A stretch of DNA of 64,000 bases from Brasilonema sp. CT11 (lineage in GTDB: Bacteria > Cyanobacteriota > Cyanobacteriia > Cyanobacteriales > Nostocaceae): the NCBI RefSeq assembly GCF_017982655.1, contig NZ_JABXYX010000034.1, forward strand, positions 1 through 64,000, written 5' to 3'. Made by a program: the position numbers and the translations under genes. The stretch's first letter is position 1; each line of letters opens with the position of its first letter. This document shows positions 1 through 9,549 of this stretch, piece after piece. The notes below the pieces were generated by a model that was not told the origin of the DNA, ran no database searches, and saw only the letters and a list, made by a program, of their open reading frames with translations.

Positions 1-2
1 CT

Positions 3-2429
3 TTCAGCCCTGATGATTGGTTTAATACTGGAGATTTAGGATTTCTCTATCAAGGGCGTTTAACTATTACTGGACGGCAGAAAGATGTAATTATCATCAA
101 TGGACTTAACTACTACTGTCACGAAATTGAAGCTGCTGTTGAGGAACTAGAAGCAGTAGAAATTTCATATACAGCTGCCTGTGCCGTTAGACAATCAGAA
201 ATTAATACTGATAAATTAGCAATCTTTTTCCATACTTCTGTTAGTGGTGATCGCAGTTTAATAACTCTACTCAAAGAAATTCGTGCCAAAGTCGTCAACA
301 AAGTAGGCGTAAACCCAGATTATCTGATCCCACTAGATAAAGAAATTATTCCTAAGACTGCTATTGGCAAAATTCAGCGAGCGCAACTAAATCAACGTTT
401 CAAAAAAGGTGAATTTCAATCAAAAATTAAACAAGTTGATATCTTACTAGGTAATAACAACACTACTATTCCTGATTGGTTTTATCAAAAAGTCTGGCGG
501 TACAAGCCAGCTAAATTTGGACAATCTTTACCTCAAGCTTGTCTTACCATAATATTCCTCGATAAGCTAGGATTGGGAGAATTTATCTGCCAGCAATTGC
601 AACAGCAAAACCTACCCTATGTGTGCGTCTCACCTAGCTCAAATTTGGCTCAAAGAAGTCCCAATCACTTCTTTTTAAACCCTGAAAACGCGGAACATTA
701 TCAGGATTTATTTGCGGCAATAAAATCAGATAATTTACTCATCGGACAGATTATTCATCTCTGGAACTATCAGGAGTATGGTCAAGAAATCAGTACTCCA
801 GAAACTCTGGAACAAGCCCAACACTACGGAGTTTATAGTTTATTATCTATTGTCCAAGCTTTAGAAAAAGTTCAAGGTTCTCAGAATTTAATTCAGTTAT
901 TGTTTGTTTCTAGCTATACGCAGTCTACGCAACCAACAGACAAGGTAGCTTATGAAAAATCTCCCGTTCTAGGTGTAATTAAAACTATTCCCCATGAAAT
1001 CTCCTGGTTAAATTGTCGCCACATCGATTTTTTACCTAATTTAGTCCAGGTGAATGCAAATTATATTCTGCAAGAACTCCAAACTTTATCAAAAGAGCAA
1101 GAGGTTGCTTACCGCGAGGGAAAACGTTTGGTTGCAGGTTTAGAAAAAGTTAATCTGCAAAATAAACCAAAGCAAGAACTTCCTTTTAAACAAGGGGGAA
1201 TGTATGTAATTAGCGGTGGACTTGGGGGGGTTGCGGTTGAAATTGCTAAATATCTAATTAAGTTTTTTAATGCTAAATTGCTCTTACTCGGTCGCACTCT
1301 TCTGCCAAGTACAGATTCTAATATATCCATATCAAATAAGCTGAAAGCTTATGAGGAATTAAAGCAGCTAGGAACGGTGATTTATCAAGCAGTAGATATT
1401 TGTGACTTGCAAGCTACCCAACAAGTCGTAGAAAAAGTCAAAGCTAGCTGGGGAAGTCAGCTAGATGGAGTGATTCATCTGGCGGGAACTTACTACGAAC
1501 AAATGCTAGTCGATGAAACACCACAGAGTTTAGCTGCAATCTTACGTCCTAAAGTCTTAGGTGCTTGGGTGCTGCATCAGGTGTTGAAAGGAAACGGGGT
1601 TTTCATCAGCTTTTCGTCCTTGGCAAGTTTCTTTGGTGGAGCCACAATTGCTGCTTATGCTGCTGCTAACAACTTTTTGGAAAGCTTTAATCAATACCAA
1701 AATTCTGTTGATGGGTTACGCAGCTATTGCTTTGCTTGGACAATTTGGCGCGACACGGGGATGAACAAGGGTTATCAGAGGCAAGGAATCACCCGCGCTC
1801 AAGGATATTATGATATGAGCCTGCAACAAGGGTTATATTCCTTCTTGGCTGGTTTATATCATGACCAAACAGGGTTGATAGTTGGTTTGGATGGCAGCAA
1901 TCCTAAAATTCAGCGTTTTACCTCCCAGTTTCAAGGTTTACAGAAATTAACTGCATATTTTACTAAGAGAAATGGTACATACTTACCAGAGTTTTCAGAA
2001 TTGACGGCGTGCGATCGCTTTGGTAGAGTCGTTAACTGTGACTTTGTGCAACTATCAGAAATGCCTCTTACTGCTAGCGGGGAAATTAATCGAGAATTGC
2101 TGGCTCAGGGTAGGACTAGTAGAGTAGTTGCCCCTCCGCGCAACGAGACAGAACAGCAGATAGCTCAAATCTGGCAAGAAGTTTTCAATATACCTGATAT
2201 CGGCATTCACGACAGTTTCTTTGAACTAGGAGGAAATTCTTTGCTAGCTTTCCAAGTCATTGCGCGGTTGCGTGAGGTTTTTGCTGTGGAATTGTCGCCT
2301 AATCGTTTTTTTGCATCTCCGACTGTAGCTGGTTTGGGAGAAAGCCTTGAAGCACTACTAACTGTCGCAAAACAGTGGAATGTAGCTATTGATGAAGCAG
2401 AAAACGAATATGAGGTGGGGGTGCTATAA
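3..2429 (+). CDS. aerA: AerA-like loading protein: AMP-ligase, ketoreductase, carrier domain (5' partial)
   Basis: The reading frame is open from the window edge to the TAA at 2427-2429, so the gene starts upstream; the internal TTG at 573 is not a start. Counting codons from position 3, residues 1-165 are the C-terminal part of an acyl/aryl-AMP ligase (WFNTGDLGF, TGRQKDVIIING, and the C-terminal lysine motif TAIGKIQ). A ketoreductase follows, with NADP motif GGLGG near residue 404, catalytic Ser in FSSLASF and Tyr in AAYAAANN. An acyl carrier domain has its phosphopantetheine Ser near 746 (ELGGNSLL). AMP-ligase/KR/ACP is the layout of AerA, which loads a phenylpyruvate-type acid and reduces it to the phenyllactate cap of aeruginosins. 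That role is inferred from layout and neighbours. The ligase part also resembles fatty acyl-AMP ligases, so another starter acid is possible; the substrate pocket lies outside the window. Confidence 0.8.
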   Translation, partial: FSPDDWFNTGDLGFLYQGRLTITGRQKDVIIINGLNYYCHEIEAAVEELEAVEISYTAACAVRQSEINTDKLAIFFHTSVSGDRSLITLLKEIRAKVVNKVGVNPDYLIPLDKEIIPKTAIGKIQRAQLNQRFKKGEFQSKIKQVDILLGNNNTTIPDWFYQKVWRYKPAKFGQSLPQACLTIIFLDKLGLGEFICQQLQQQNLPYVCVSPSSNLAQRSPNHFFLNPENAEHYQDLFAAIKSDNLLIGQIIHLWNYQEYGQEISTPETLEQAQHYGVYSLLSIVQALEKVQGSQNLIQLLFVSSYTQSTQPTDKVAYEKSPVLGVIKTIPHEISWLNCRHIDFLPNLVQVNANYILQELQTLSKEQEVAYREGKRLVAGLEKVNLQNKPKQELPFKQGGMYVISGGLGGVAVEIAKYLIKFFNAKLLLLGRTLLPSTDSNISISNKLKAYEELKQLGTVIYQAVDICDLQATQQVVEKVKASWGSQLDGVIHLAGTYYEQMLVDETPQSLAAILRPKVLGAWVLHQVLKGNGVFISFSSLASFFGGATIAAYAAANNFLESFNQYQNSVDGLRSYCFAWTIWRDTGMNKGYQRQGITRAQGYYDMSLQQGLYSFLAGLYHDQTGLIVGLDGSNPKIQRFTSQFQGLQKLTAYFTKRNGTYLPEFSELTACDRFGRVVNCDFVQLSEMPLTASGEINRELLAQGRTSRVVAPPRNETEQQIAQIWQEVFNIPDIGIHDSFFELGGNSLLAFQVIARLREVFAVELSPNRFFASPTVAGLGESLEALLTVAKQWNVAIDEAENEYEVGVL

Positions 2430-5400
2430 ATGACAACAATAGAATTTGTCTCTTATTTAAATAGTTTAGGCATCAAAGTTTGGCTGGAAGGCGACCAGTT
2501 AAAATATGTTGCTCCCAAGGGAGTGATGAACCCAGACCTCAAAAATAAACTGCTAGCGTACAAATCAGAAATCCTGGCTTTCCTAGAAGAAGCGAAAAGT
2601 GCAACAGATTCCTCCTTTCAACCAATACCATCTATAGATCGTTCTGGAGAATTGCCCTTATCCTTTGCCCAGCAGAGGATGTGGTTTCTTTATCAATTAG
2701 AAAGCCAAAGCCCGTTTTATAACGAGAGTTTACAACTGCGTCTTGAAGGTGTACTCAACATAGAAGCTCTCAAACAGAGTATCAACGAAATCAGCCGCCG
2801 CCATGAAATTCTGCGAACAACATTTCCAGTCGTAGATGGAAAACCTGTACAGGTAATTTCTCCGAGCATAGCGCTCGCCATACCTATCATAGACTTGCAA
2901 GGTTTACCAGCAGCAGAACTACAACAGCTTGTTACAAAGGAAGTTCGCCAACCTTTTGATTTGAGTTCTGGTTCTTTGTGGCGAATCACCTTGCTACGCC
3001 TTGGTTGCGAGTCTTATGTCCTAGTATTGACCATGCACCATATCATCACAGATGGCTGGTCAATGGGGATATTCATTCAAGAGTTATCCATCCTCTACCA
3101 AACTTTTACTCTTGGTTCCCCTTTGCTGCTTCCAGAGTTACCTATCCAGTATAGTGATTTTGCAGTTTGGCAGCGACAGTGGTTAACTGAAAAAATTCAT
3201 AAACAGCAACTAAATTACTGGAAGCAACAGTTGGCTGGTGCGCCACCCCTATTAGAACTACCCACAGACAAACCCCGCCCCCTTGTTCAGACTTTTTGTG
3301 GTGCTACCCAGCAATTCCAAATTGACCGAAATTTGAGCGAACAAATTAAAACCTTCAGCCAACAGTCAGGAGCGACCTTATTTCATACCCTACTGGCGGC
3401 TTTTGTCGTTTTAATGTTTCGCTACAGTGGTCAAGATGATATTTGCATTGGTAGTCCCATTGCTAACCGCAACCGCAGAGAATTAAATACATTAATTGGC
3501 TTTTTTGTCAATACATTGGTATTGCGGAACCGCATTGAGGGAAATCCTAGTTTCATTGAGTTTTTATACCAAGTGCGGCAAGTTGCAACTTCTGCTTACA
3601 CTCACCAAGATATTCCCTTTGAACAAGTAGTAGAAGCATTGCAACCAGAACGTTCTCTTAGCTACAATCCCCTCTTTCAAGTGGTGTTTGTCTTAGAAAA
3701 CTTCTTGTTGGATACATTAGAATTGCCCGATCTGACTTTGACTCCTCAATTTGTAGAACGTGGCACTTCTCAGTTTGATTTAACTTTAGCAGTGTGGGAG
3801 ACAAAAGCGGGACTGATAGGTTCATGGGAATATAACAGCGACCTATTTGAACCAGAAAGTATTGCGAGGATGACGAGTCACTTCCAGACTTTGTTAGCAG
3901 CGATAATTGCCAATCCTGATCAACGTATTGGTGAATTACCATTGCTAAGTCAGCGGGAGCGACATCAGTTACTAGTAGAGTGGAATGATACTTATCTACC
4001 TTATCCTCACAGCAAATGTATTTTTCAGTTATTTGAAGACCAGGTAGAAAAAACACCAAATGCTGTGGCTGTGGTCTATGAAGAGGAATCGCTGACATAT
4101 CAACAGTTAAACGATCGCGCCAATCAATTAGCCCATTATTTGCAAACTCTAGGGGTAAAACCAGAAATTTTAGTCGGAATTTGCGTCGAGCGTTCTTCCC
4201 TAATGATAGTAGGAATGCTAGGCATTCTCAAGGCTGGTGGGGCTTATGTACCCTTTGACCCAGCATATCCCCAAGAGCGTTTGGCGTTCATGCTAGAAGA
4301 TGCTCAGGTATCAGTATTGTTGGTGCAGGAAAGTTTAGTTGCAACTCTCCCACCACACAGAGCGCAAGTGATTTGTCTAAATAACAACCACACAACTTTC
4401 AACACAAGCATCGAGAATTTACATCACACAGCAACAACTAACAATTTAGCTTATGTGATTTACACCTCCGGTTCTACCGGGAGACCCAAAGGAGTGCAAA
4501 TTGAACATCGAGGATTGTTAAACCTCGTCTTTTGGCATCAACAAGCTTTTGCGGTGTCTTCTGCTGACAGAGTCACACAAGTTGCTGGAGTAGCGTTTGA
4601 TGCCTGTGGTTGGGAAATATGGCCTTACCTAGCGGCAGGAGCTAGTATTTACTTCCCCGATGATGAAACCCGGATTGATCCTGAGCAGCTGCGAGACTGG
4701 ATGTTGTCGCAAGCAATCACCATCAGCTTTTTACCAACGCCAATGGCTGAAAAAATGCTGTCATTAACTTGGCCAGAAAATTCTGCTTTGCGGACTTTGC
4801 TCACAGGCGGGGATCAACTGCATCAGTATCCTTTAGATTCCCATCCCTTTGAGGTGGTGAATAATTACGGCCCAACAGAAAATACTGTAGTAACAACCTC
4901 TGGGACTGTTCCGAAAGGACAACAAGCTTATTTATCGCCTGCGATTGGGCGCGCGATCGCTAATACCCAAGTTTATATATTAGATTCCCTGTTACAACCT
5001 GTACCTGTGGGTGTGCCAGGAGAACTTTACATCAGTGGTGAGAGTTTGGCTCGTGGCTACCTCAACCGTCCCAGCCTGACCGCAGAACGCTTCATCTGCA
5101 ATCCTTTCGCACCTGAAGGACGGGTTTATCGGACAGGCGATTTAGTTCGCTATCAAGCCGATGGCAATATAGAATTTTTGGGTCGCATTGACAACCAAGT
5201 TAAGATTCGCGGCTTCCGCATTGAACTTCCTGAAATTGAAGCTACTTTAACTCAACACCCCCAAGTACGCGAGGCTCTGGTGATTGTCAGGGAAGATATA
5301 CCTGGTGTGAAGAGTTTGGCTGCATATATCATCCCAGAACTGACAAAGCCTACCAGTAATGAGTTACGCCAGTTTCTCAAGTCAAAGCTCCCCAGTTACA

Positions 5401-7259
5401 TGGTTCCTGCATCCTTCACGGTTCTAGAAGTTCTGCCGATTACTCCTAACGGCAAAGTAGACCGTCATGCATTACCAGTACCGGAGTTTGAGTGTGATGA
5501 ATCAACAGGTTTTGTTTCTCCGCACACTCACACTCAAGAAATCTTGGCCAAGATTTGGCAGGAGATTTTATTACTTAAACAAGTTGGTATCCACGACAAT
5601 TTCTTTGAATTGGGCGGAGATTCCATCATTAGTATGCAAATTATTGCCAAAGCTAATCAATATAGACTAAAATTAACTCCAAAACAAATATTTCAACACC
5701 AAACAATTGCTGAATTAGCCAGTGTTGCTGGTACAATTAATTCGGTTCAATCAGAACAAGGGTTAGTTACAGGTTTTATCCCTCTAACACCTGTTTTACA
5801 CTGGTTCTTTGAGCAAAATCTGCCGGAACTGCATCACTTTAACCAATCTTTTCTGCTAGAAGTTCCCGCAAATTTGCAGCCGGAACTATTAGAGCAGGCA
5901 CTACGCAAGTTAGTGTATCATCACGATGCTTTGCGTTTGCGATTTGTACAGCAGGATGGACAATGGCAGCAGTACAACAGTGATGCCTGGAATGAGGTAT
6001 CGTTAGTGAGCGTAGATTTATCACATCTGCCTCAAACGGAACAGTTAAAGGCGATCGCAAACAAAGCAGAGGAAGCACAAAGAATGCTCAACTTAGCAGA
6101 TGGTCCGCTGATGCGGGTCGTCCTGTTTCAATTGGGCTATTCTCCCGCACGGTTACTCATTGTCATCCATCACACAGCAGTCGATGGTATTTCGTGGCGA
6201 ATTTTGCTAGAAGACTTATCTAATGCATATAAACAATTAGAAATTGGCAAAAGTATCCAATTACCTGCAAAAACAACCTCCTTTAAGGATTGGGCAATGC
6301 GATTGCAGGATTATGCCCGTAGCCAAGAACTCCGTTCACAGTTAGATTACTGGCTCGAATCAATGCAGTTCCCAACGGCTTCTTTACCGTTGGATTATAC
6401 TGCTGCTACTCAAGAAAATACTGTAGCCTCCAGCCGGACTGTCTCTGTACATCTGAGCGTAGAACAAACTCGCGCTTTGTTACAGGATGTTCCCTCGGCT
6501 TACAACACTCAAATTAACGATGTGCTGCTGACGGCGTTGGTGCAAACCTTCACTCGTTGGACAAGTTCTCCCTCTTTACTGATTGACTTAGAAGGTCACG
6601 GACGAGAAGACTTGTTTAACGATGTGGATTTGTCGCGCACGGTAGGCTGGTTTACCAGTATCTTCCCCGTGCTGTTAAAAAAAGAAGCGCAAGATGATCT
6701 CGGAGAAGTTCTCAAGTCAGTGAAAGAACAACTGCGCCGGATACCTAACAAGGGTATTGGTTATGGCATCTTGCGTTATTTGAGTATAGATGAGTGCGAT
6801 AGCGTTTGCGTAGCGCCCCGCAAGGGGCTAGCGCTGCTGCGTTCGCGGAGCGGCTCCCAAAGAGCTAGCGCAGATCGCCATCAGTTACAAACCTTACCTA
6901 AAGCCCAGGTGAGCTTTAACTACTTGGGTCAATACGACCAAACCCAGTTAACCACCTTGGGATGGAAATATGCTCGCGAGTCTAGCGGTTCTATTCACAG
7001 TCCTAAAGGACAACGCAGCCACTTAATAACGGTGGATGGTTTAGTGATGGAAGGACGGCTGAAACTGGAATGGTACTACAGCGAGAAATTCCATCGCCGG
7101 GAGACTGTAGAACATTTGGCCCATGAGTATATAGCAGCGCTAGAAGCTATTATTACCCACTGCTTATCTCCAGAAGCGGGTGGCTATACTCCTTCAGACT
7201 TCTCGGATGTTGAGTTTAGCCAAGAAGCTTTGGACGAACTGTTAGCAGAAATTGAATAA
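2430..7259 (+). CDS. aerB: AerB-like NRPS module C-A-PCP-E, predicted to add D-leucine
   Basis: The ATG follows the TAA of the previous gene directly, so the two are probably translationally coupled. Domains: TubC-type docking domain 1-55; condensation domain about 68-500 with HHIITDG; adenylation domain about 530-1020 with YTSGSTGRPKG; carrier domain with Ser near 1065 (ELGGDSII); epimerisation domain about 1110-1560 with HHTAVDG and NYLGQYD. Aligning the A domain by hand to GrsA gives the pocket code D-A-W-F-L-G-N-V-V, which is a classic leucine code; with the E domain this predicts D-Leu, a residue found at position 2 of several aeruginosins. The E domain carries about 28 extra in-frame residues, near 1456-1483, encoded by a palindromic repeat (see the separate entry); whether epimerisation survives is untested. 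No stop or frameshift was seen. Confidence 0.85.
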   Translation: MTTIEFVSYLNSLGIKVWLEGDQLKYVAPKGVMNPDLKNKLLAYKSEILAFLEEAKSATDSSFQPIPSIDRSGELPLSFAQQRMWFLYQLESQSPFYNESLQLRLEGVLNIEALKQSINEISRRHEILRTTFPVVDGKPVQVISPSIALAIPIIDLQGLPAAELQQLVTKEVRQPFDLSSGSLWRITLLRLGCESYVLVLTMHHIITDGWSMGIFIQELSILYQTFTLGSPLLLPELPIQYSDFAVWQRQWLTEKIHKQQLNYWKQQLAGAPPLLELPTDKPRPLVQTFCGATQQFQIDRNLSEQIKTFSQQSGATLFHTLLAAFVVLMFRYSGQDDICIGSPIANRNRRELNTLIGFFVNTLVLRNRIEGNPSFIEFLYQVRQVATSAYTHQDIPFEQVVEALQPERSLSYNPLFQVVFVLENFLLDTLELPDLTLTPQFVERGTSQFDLTLAVWETKAGLIGSWEYNSDLFEPESIARMTSHFQTLLAAIIANPDQRIGELPLLSQRERHQLLVEWNDTYLPYPHSKCIFQLFEDQVEKTPNAVAVVYEEESLTYQQLNDRANQLAHYLQTLGVKPEILVGICVERSSLMIVGMLGILKAGGAYVPFDPAYPQERLAFMLEDAQVSVLLVQESLVATLPPHRAQVICLNNNHTTFNTSIENLHHTATTNNLAYVIYTSGSTGRPKGVQIEHRGLLNLVFWHQQAFAVSSADRVTQVAGVAFDACGWEIWPYLAAGASIYFPDDETRIDPEQLRDWMLSQAITISFLPTPMAEKMLSLTWPENSALRTLLTGGDQLHQYPLDSHPFEVVNNYGPTENTVVTTSGTVPKGQQAYLSPAIGRAIANTQVYILDSLLQPVPVGVPGELYISGESLARGYLNRPSLTAERFICNPFAPEGRVYRTGDLVRYQADGNIEFLGRIDNQVKIRGFRIELPEIEATLTQHPQVREALVIVREDIPGVKSLAAYIIPELTKPTSNELRQFLKSKLPSYMVPASFTVLEVLPITPNGKVDRHALPVPEFECDESTGFVSPHTHTQEILAKIWQEILLLKQVGIHDNFFELGGDSIISMQIIAKANQYRLKLTPKQIFQHQTIAELASVAGTINSVQSEQGLVTGFIPLTPVLHWFFEQNLPELHHFNQSFLLEVPANLQPELLEQALRKLVYHHDALRLRFVQQDGQWQQYNSDAWNEVSLVSVDLSHLPQTEQLKAIANKAEEAQRMLNLADGPLMRVVLFQLGYSPARLLIVIHHTAVDGISWRILLEDLSNAYKQLEIGKSIQLPAKTTSFKDWAMRLQDYARSQELRSQLDYWLESMQFPTASLPLDYTAATQENTVASSRTVSVHLSVEQTRALLQDVPSAYNTQINDVLLTALVQTFTRWTSSPSLLIDLEGHGREDLFNDVDLSRTVGWFTSIFPVLLKKEAQDDLGEVLKSVKEQLRRIPNKGIGYGILRYLSIDECDSVCVAPRKGLALLRSRSGSQRASADRHQLQTLPKAQVSFNYLGQYDQTQLTTLGWKYARESSGSIHSPKGQRSHLITVDGLVMEGRLKLEWYYSEKFHRRETVEHLAHEYIAALEAIITHCLSPEAGGYTPSDFSDVEFSQEALDELLAEIE
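6796..6879. repeat. GC-rich palindromic repeat inserted in frame in the E domain of aerB
   Basis: About 84 bp of nested inverted repeats (GCGATAGCG, TAGCGCCCCGCAAGGGGCTA, GCTAGCGCAGATCGC). It adds about 28 codons between YLSIDE and HQLQTLPKAQ, residues that are nearly contiguous in typical epimerisation domains. Length divisible by three keeps the frame. A shorter relative lies at 28960-28997. Confidence 0.8.
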
Positions 7260-7335
7260 AAACTACGTTCTAGGAGGTTATTTATCGCCAAAAAACCAAT
7301 AAATCGGTACCAAAAAATATTATGATTACTCAGGA

Positions 7336-7941
7336 ATGACTATGCTGGAATTTAAGATTGAATTTCAACCTTGTATCCCCCCTTCAAAAAATTTAATCAT
7401 AGGTACTTTGGGACCAGCTGCTACTAGTAGCGATTATGCTTCCAAGTACATAATTAATCAACTAATTTCCGAAGATTTTACTGTATCAACTCAGTTGTTT
7501 GATACTTTTTTAGATGTTAAAGAAGCCTTGCTGCAAGACAAGGTTAATTTGGCGTTAGTTCCTCATGCTTACGACCGAATTAATGAATTTTATATGGAGC
7601 CTGATTTTGAGTTAGGCTTTATTTTTATTTATCCTACTCCTGTTTATGGGTTGGCTAAAAAGAAAGATAAAGAGGCAGTTTTCAACGGTTCAAGAATTGT
7701 AACTCATCCTGCTCCGCTACCTTTGTTAAAACAACTTTTGCCAGATACTCAAGATAAAGCACAAATCCAAGTTGATTTATCTCCTTCTACTAGTGATTCG
7801 GCAATGCAAGTCAAACAGGGTTTAGCCGATTTTGCAATTACTAATGAGAATGCTGTTAAAGCTTACGATTTAGAATTTATTTATACTTATGGAAATATCC
7901 AGATGAGTTGGTCGCTTTTTCAGAAAAAAAGATTAAATTAA
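7336..7941 (+). CDS. aerD: Prephenate decarboxylase, AerD/BacA family
   Basis: A 201-residue protein of the bacilysin BacA / AerD type, related in fold to prephenate dehydratase and similar to periplasmic binding domains (IGTLGPAATSS near residue 22; internal segment NLALVPHAYDRINEF). The family decarboxylates prephenate without aromatisation, giving the dihydro-hydroxyphenylpyruvate precursor of the bicyclic amino acids Choi (aeruginosins) and Abn (suomilide type). It is followed closely by aerE and aerF, the same set as bacA-bacB-bacG. Start: ATG 7336 or ATG 7342; the second has a better placed AGGA. A strong AGGAGG at about 7271 lies too far upstream to serve either. The family call is confident; the exact final ring system cannot be decided from sequence. 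Confidence 0.83.
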   Translation: MTMLEFKIEFQPCIPPSKNLIIGTLGPAATSSDYASKYIINQLISEDFTVSTQLFDTFLDVKEALLQDKVNLALVPHAYDRINEFYMEPDFELGFIFIYPTPVYGLAKKKDKEAVFNGSRIVTHPAPLPLLKQLLPDTQDKAQIQVDLSPSTSDSAMQVKQGLADFAITNENAVKAYDLEFIYTYGNIQMSWSLFQKKRLN

Positions 7942-7950
7942 CAACAAGTT

Positions 7951-8637
7951 ATGTCTAAATATTTTCCCCAACCAAAAACTATTATAATTAACTCTAATGT
8001 AGAGTTACTCGCCTTCCAATGTGAAGATACTGTTGTGCAGTTAGCTTCTATTCCCCCAGGCGCAACTTTTACATTACATAGCCATCCCGAAAGCCAAATA
8101 GGAATGCAAATTACGGGAAGGTTAGAATTTAATCTCAACGGTACAAAAGAAATTCTCGAACCTCTTGAGCAAGTGTATGTAGCTGGTGCTAACGTGCTGC
8201 ATGGTTCTACCAATCCTTTTGCAGAAACAGCATTAGCATTTGATGTAAAACGCATCGCAAATGTGGAGGAACCTGAAGAGGCGATTTTAAAAGTTTCACC
8301 AACTATCGATGAAATTACAGGTTTTGAATCTCAGTCTGTTGTTGGCTCTTGGTTTGAGATTTTTATTACTAAAATTCCTCCCAGAGCAATCATCCCAACT
8401 CGCCAAGCTAATAGTGACAAAATGGGAATAGTCCTCAATGGTAAATTAGCGATCGCCATCCAAGACGAACAACAACAGTTAGAATATGGTAGCATTTATT
8501 ATGCTCCTGCTGAGGCTTTATACGAGGGATATAATGCTTCTGATGAAACTGTAACTTTAATTGAGATTTTGATTAAGCCTTCCTCTGAGCTTTCAATTAA
8601 AGACGCTTGTTTAAAGACAGCACTAACTGCTTCCTAA
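7951..8637 (+). CDS. aerE: Bicupin isomerase, AerE/BacB family
   Basis: A 228-residue protein with two cupin repeats. The first (about residues 20-100) keeps a metal site: HSHPESQ followed by a later His in LHGSTNP. The second (about 125-215) has the fold signature (GIVLNGKLAIAI) but no histidines in the usual places, so one metal centre is expected. This matches BacB/AerE, which moves the double bonds of the decarboxylated prephenate to give the conjugated dienone that the next enzyme reduces. It lies 9 bp after aerD and 13 bp before aerF, in one transcription unit. Confidence 0.83.
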   Translation: MSKYFPQPKTIIINSNVELLAFQCEDTVVQLASIPPGATFTLHSHPESQIGMQITGRLEFNLNGTKEILEPLEQVYVAGANVLHGSTNPFAETALAFDVKRIANVEEPEEAILKVSPTIDEITGFESQSVVGSWFEIFITKIPPRAIIPTRQANSDKMGIVLNGKLAIAIQDEQQQLEYGSIYYAPAEALYEGYNASDETVTLIEILIKPSSELSIKDACLKTALTAS

Positions 8638-8650
8638 AGGAATATTAATT

Positions 8651-9445
8651 ATGGATTTAGGATTAACACAGAAAGTCGCTTTGGTCACAGGAGCCAGCGC
8701 TGGTATAGGTTACACCGTTGCTCAAAAGTTGGCAGCAGAAGGTTGTCACTTAGTAATTTGTGGTAGAAATTCTGAACGATTGGAACAAGCTTATCAAAGT
8801 TTTGTTGATTCTCCAGCAAAAGTTATTCCCATTTCTGCTGATGTTCAAAATGCTGATGATTCTCAAAAACTAGTACAAGAAGCTATTACACAATTTGGCA
8901 GAATCGATATTTTGGTCAATAATTCTGAGGGGGCAACATTTTCTCTTGAACCTATAGAAAATATCTCTGATGAAGATTGGGGAAATGTCTTTGAGCGCAA
9001 GTTAATGGGCTATATTCGCATGACAAATCTGGTGCTACCAACGATGAAAAATCAGCAATGGGGGCGGATTATTAATATCATTGGCACATCAGGAAAAGAA
9101 CCTTCTAGTCGTCTTGTAAAATCGGGGGTGGCGAATGCGGCATTAATGAATTTTACTAAAACTGTGGCGACGCAAGTTGCTAAATGGAATGTGTTAGTTA
9201 ATGGTGTTAATCCTGGTTTGATTGATACTCCTAGACATAGAGAATATTTAGAGGTTTTTGCCCAACAGGAAGGAAAGACGGTTGATGAAATTATCGCTGG
9301 AAGTAATAAAATGATTCCTCTTGGTCGTCGTGGTTTGTCGAGCGAGGTGGCAGATTTAGTTGCTTTTTTAGCATCAGAATGTGCTAGCTATATAACGGGT
9401 GTGACTATTCCGGTTGATGGGGGATTGTCAACATCTGCTTTTTAA
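8651..9445 (+). CDS. aerF: SDR-fold reductase, AerF/BacG-like, with unusual active site
   Basis: A 264-residue Rossmann-fold short-chain dehydrogenase. The cofactor loop TGASAGIG, the NN motif (LVNNSEG) and the PG motif (VNPGLIDTP) are intact. The catalytic Ser-Tyr-Lys triad is not: by hand alignment over residues 150-180 the Ser is Gly/Thr (IIGTSG), the Tyr is Ser and the Lys is Asn (SGVANAAL). In the bacilysin/Choi route BacG-type enzymes add hydride to a conjugated double bond rather than to a simple carbonyl, which could explain relaxed need for the triad; that is inference. An RBS-like AAAGGA lies 8-9 nt before ATG 8651. It closes the aerDEF trio. Confidence 0.8.
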   Translation: MDLGLTQKVALVTGASAGIGYTVAQKLAAEGCHLVICGRNSERLEQAYQSFVDSPAKVIPISADVQNADDSQKLVQEAITQFGRIDILVNNSEGATFSLEPIENISDEDWGNVFERKLMGYIRMTNLVLPTMKNQQWGRIINIIGTSGKEPSSRLVKSGVANAALMNFTKTVATQVAKWNVLVNGVNPGLIDTPRHREYLEVFAQQEGKTVDEIIAGSNKMIPLGRRGLSSEVADLVAFLASECASYITGVTIPVDGGLSTSAF

Positions 9446-9480
9446 ATTTATGGTTTTTATTTAGATTTATTTTTAAACGA

Positions 9481-9510
9481 ACCGCAGAGGCGCAGAAAAC
9501 GCAGAGAGAA
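9481..9510. repeat. Short dispersed repeat (CGCAGAG type) between aerF and aerG
   Basis: Intergenic copy of the (G)CGCAGAG motif repeated three times with drift. Such copies are common between cyanobacterial genes. A degraded relative (ACCATAGAGACGTAG) lies at about 24391, before the NRPS remnant. Confidence 0.5.
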
Positions 9511-9549
9511 AAGAAAAATATCCCATAATTAATATCATTTTTTAAAACA

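Noticed and set aside
573-2429. TTG 573 as start of the first gene
   Set aside because: The same frame is open to the window edge and encodes the AMP-ligase end upstream.
3658-4098. 146-codon minus-strand frame within aerB
   Set aside because: Shadow of the conserved NRPS coding strand; no motif or RBS.
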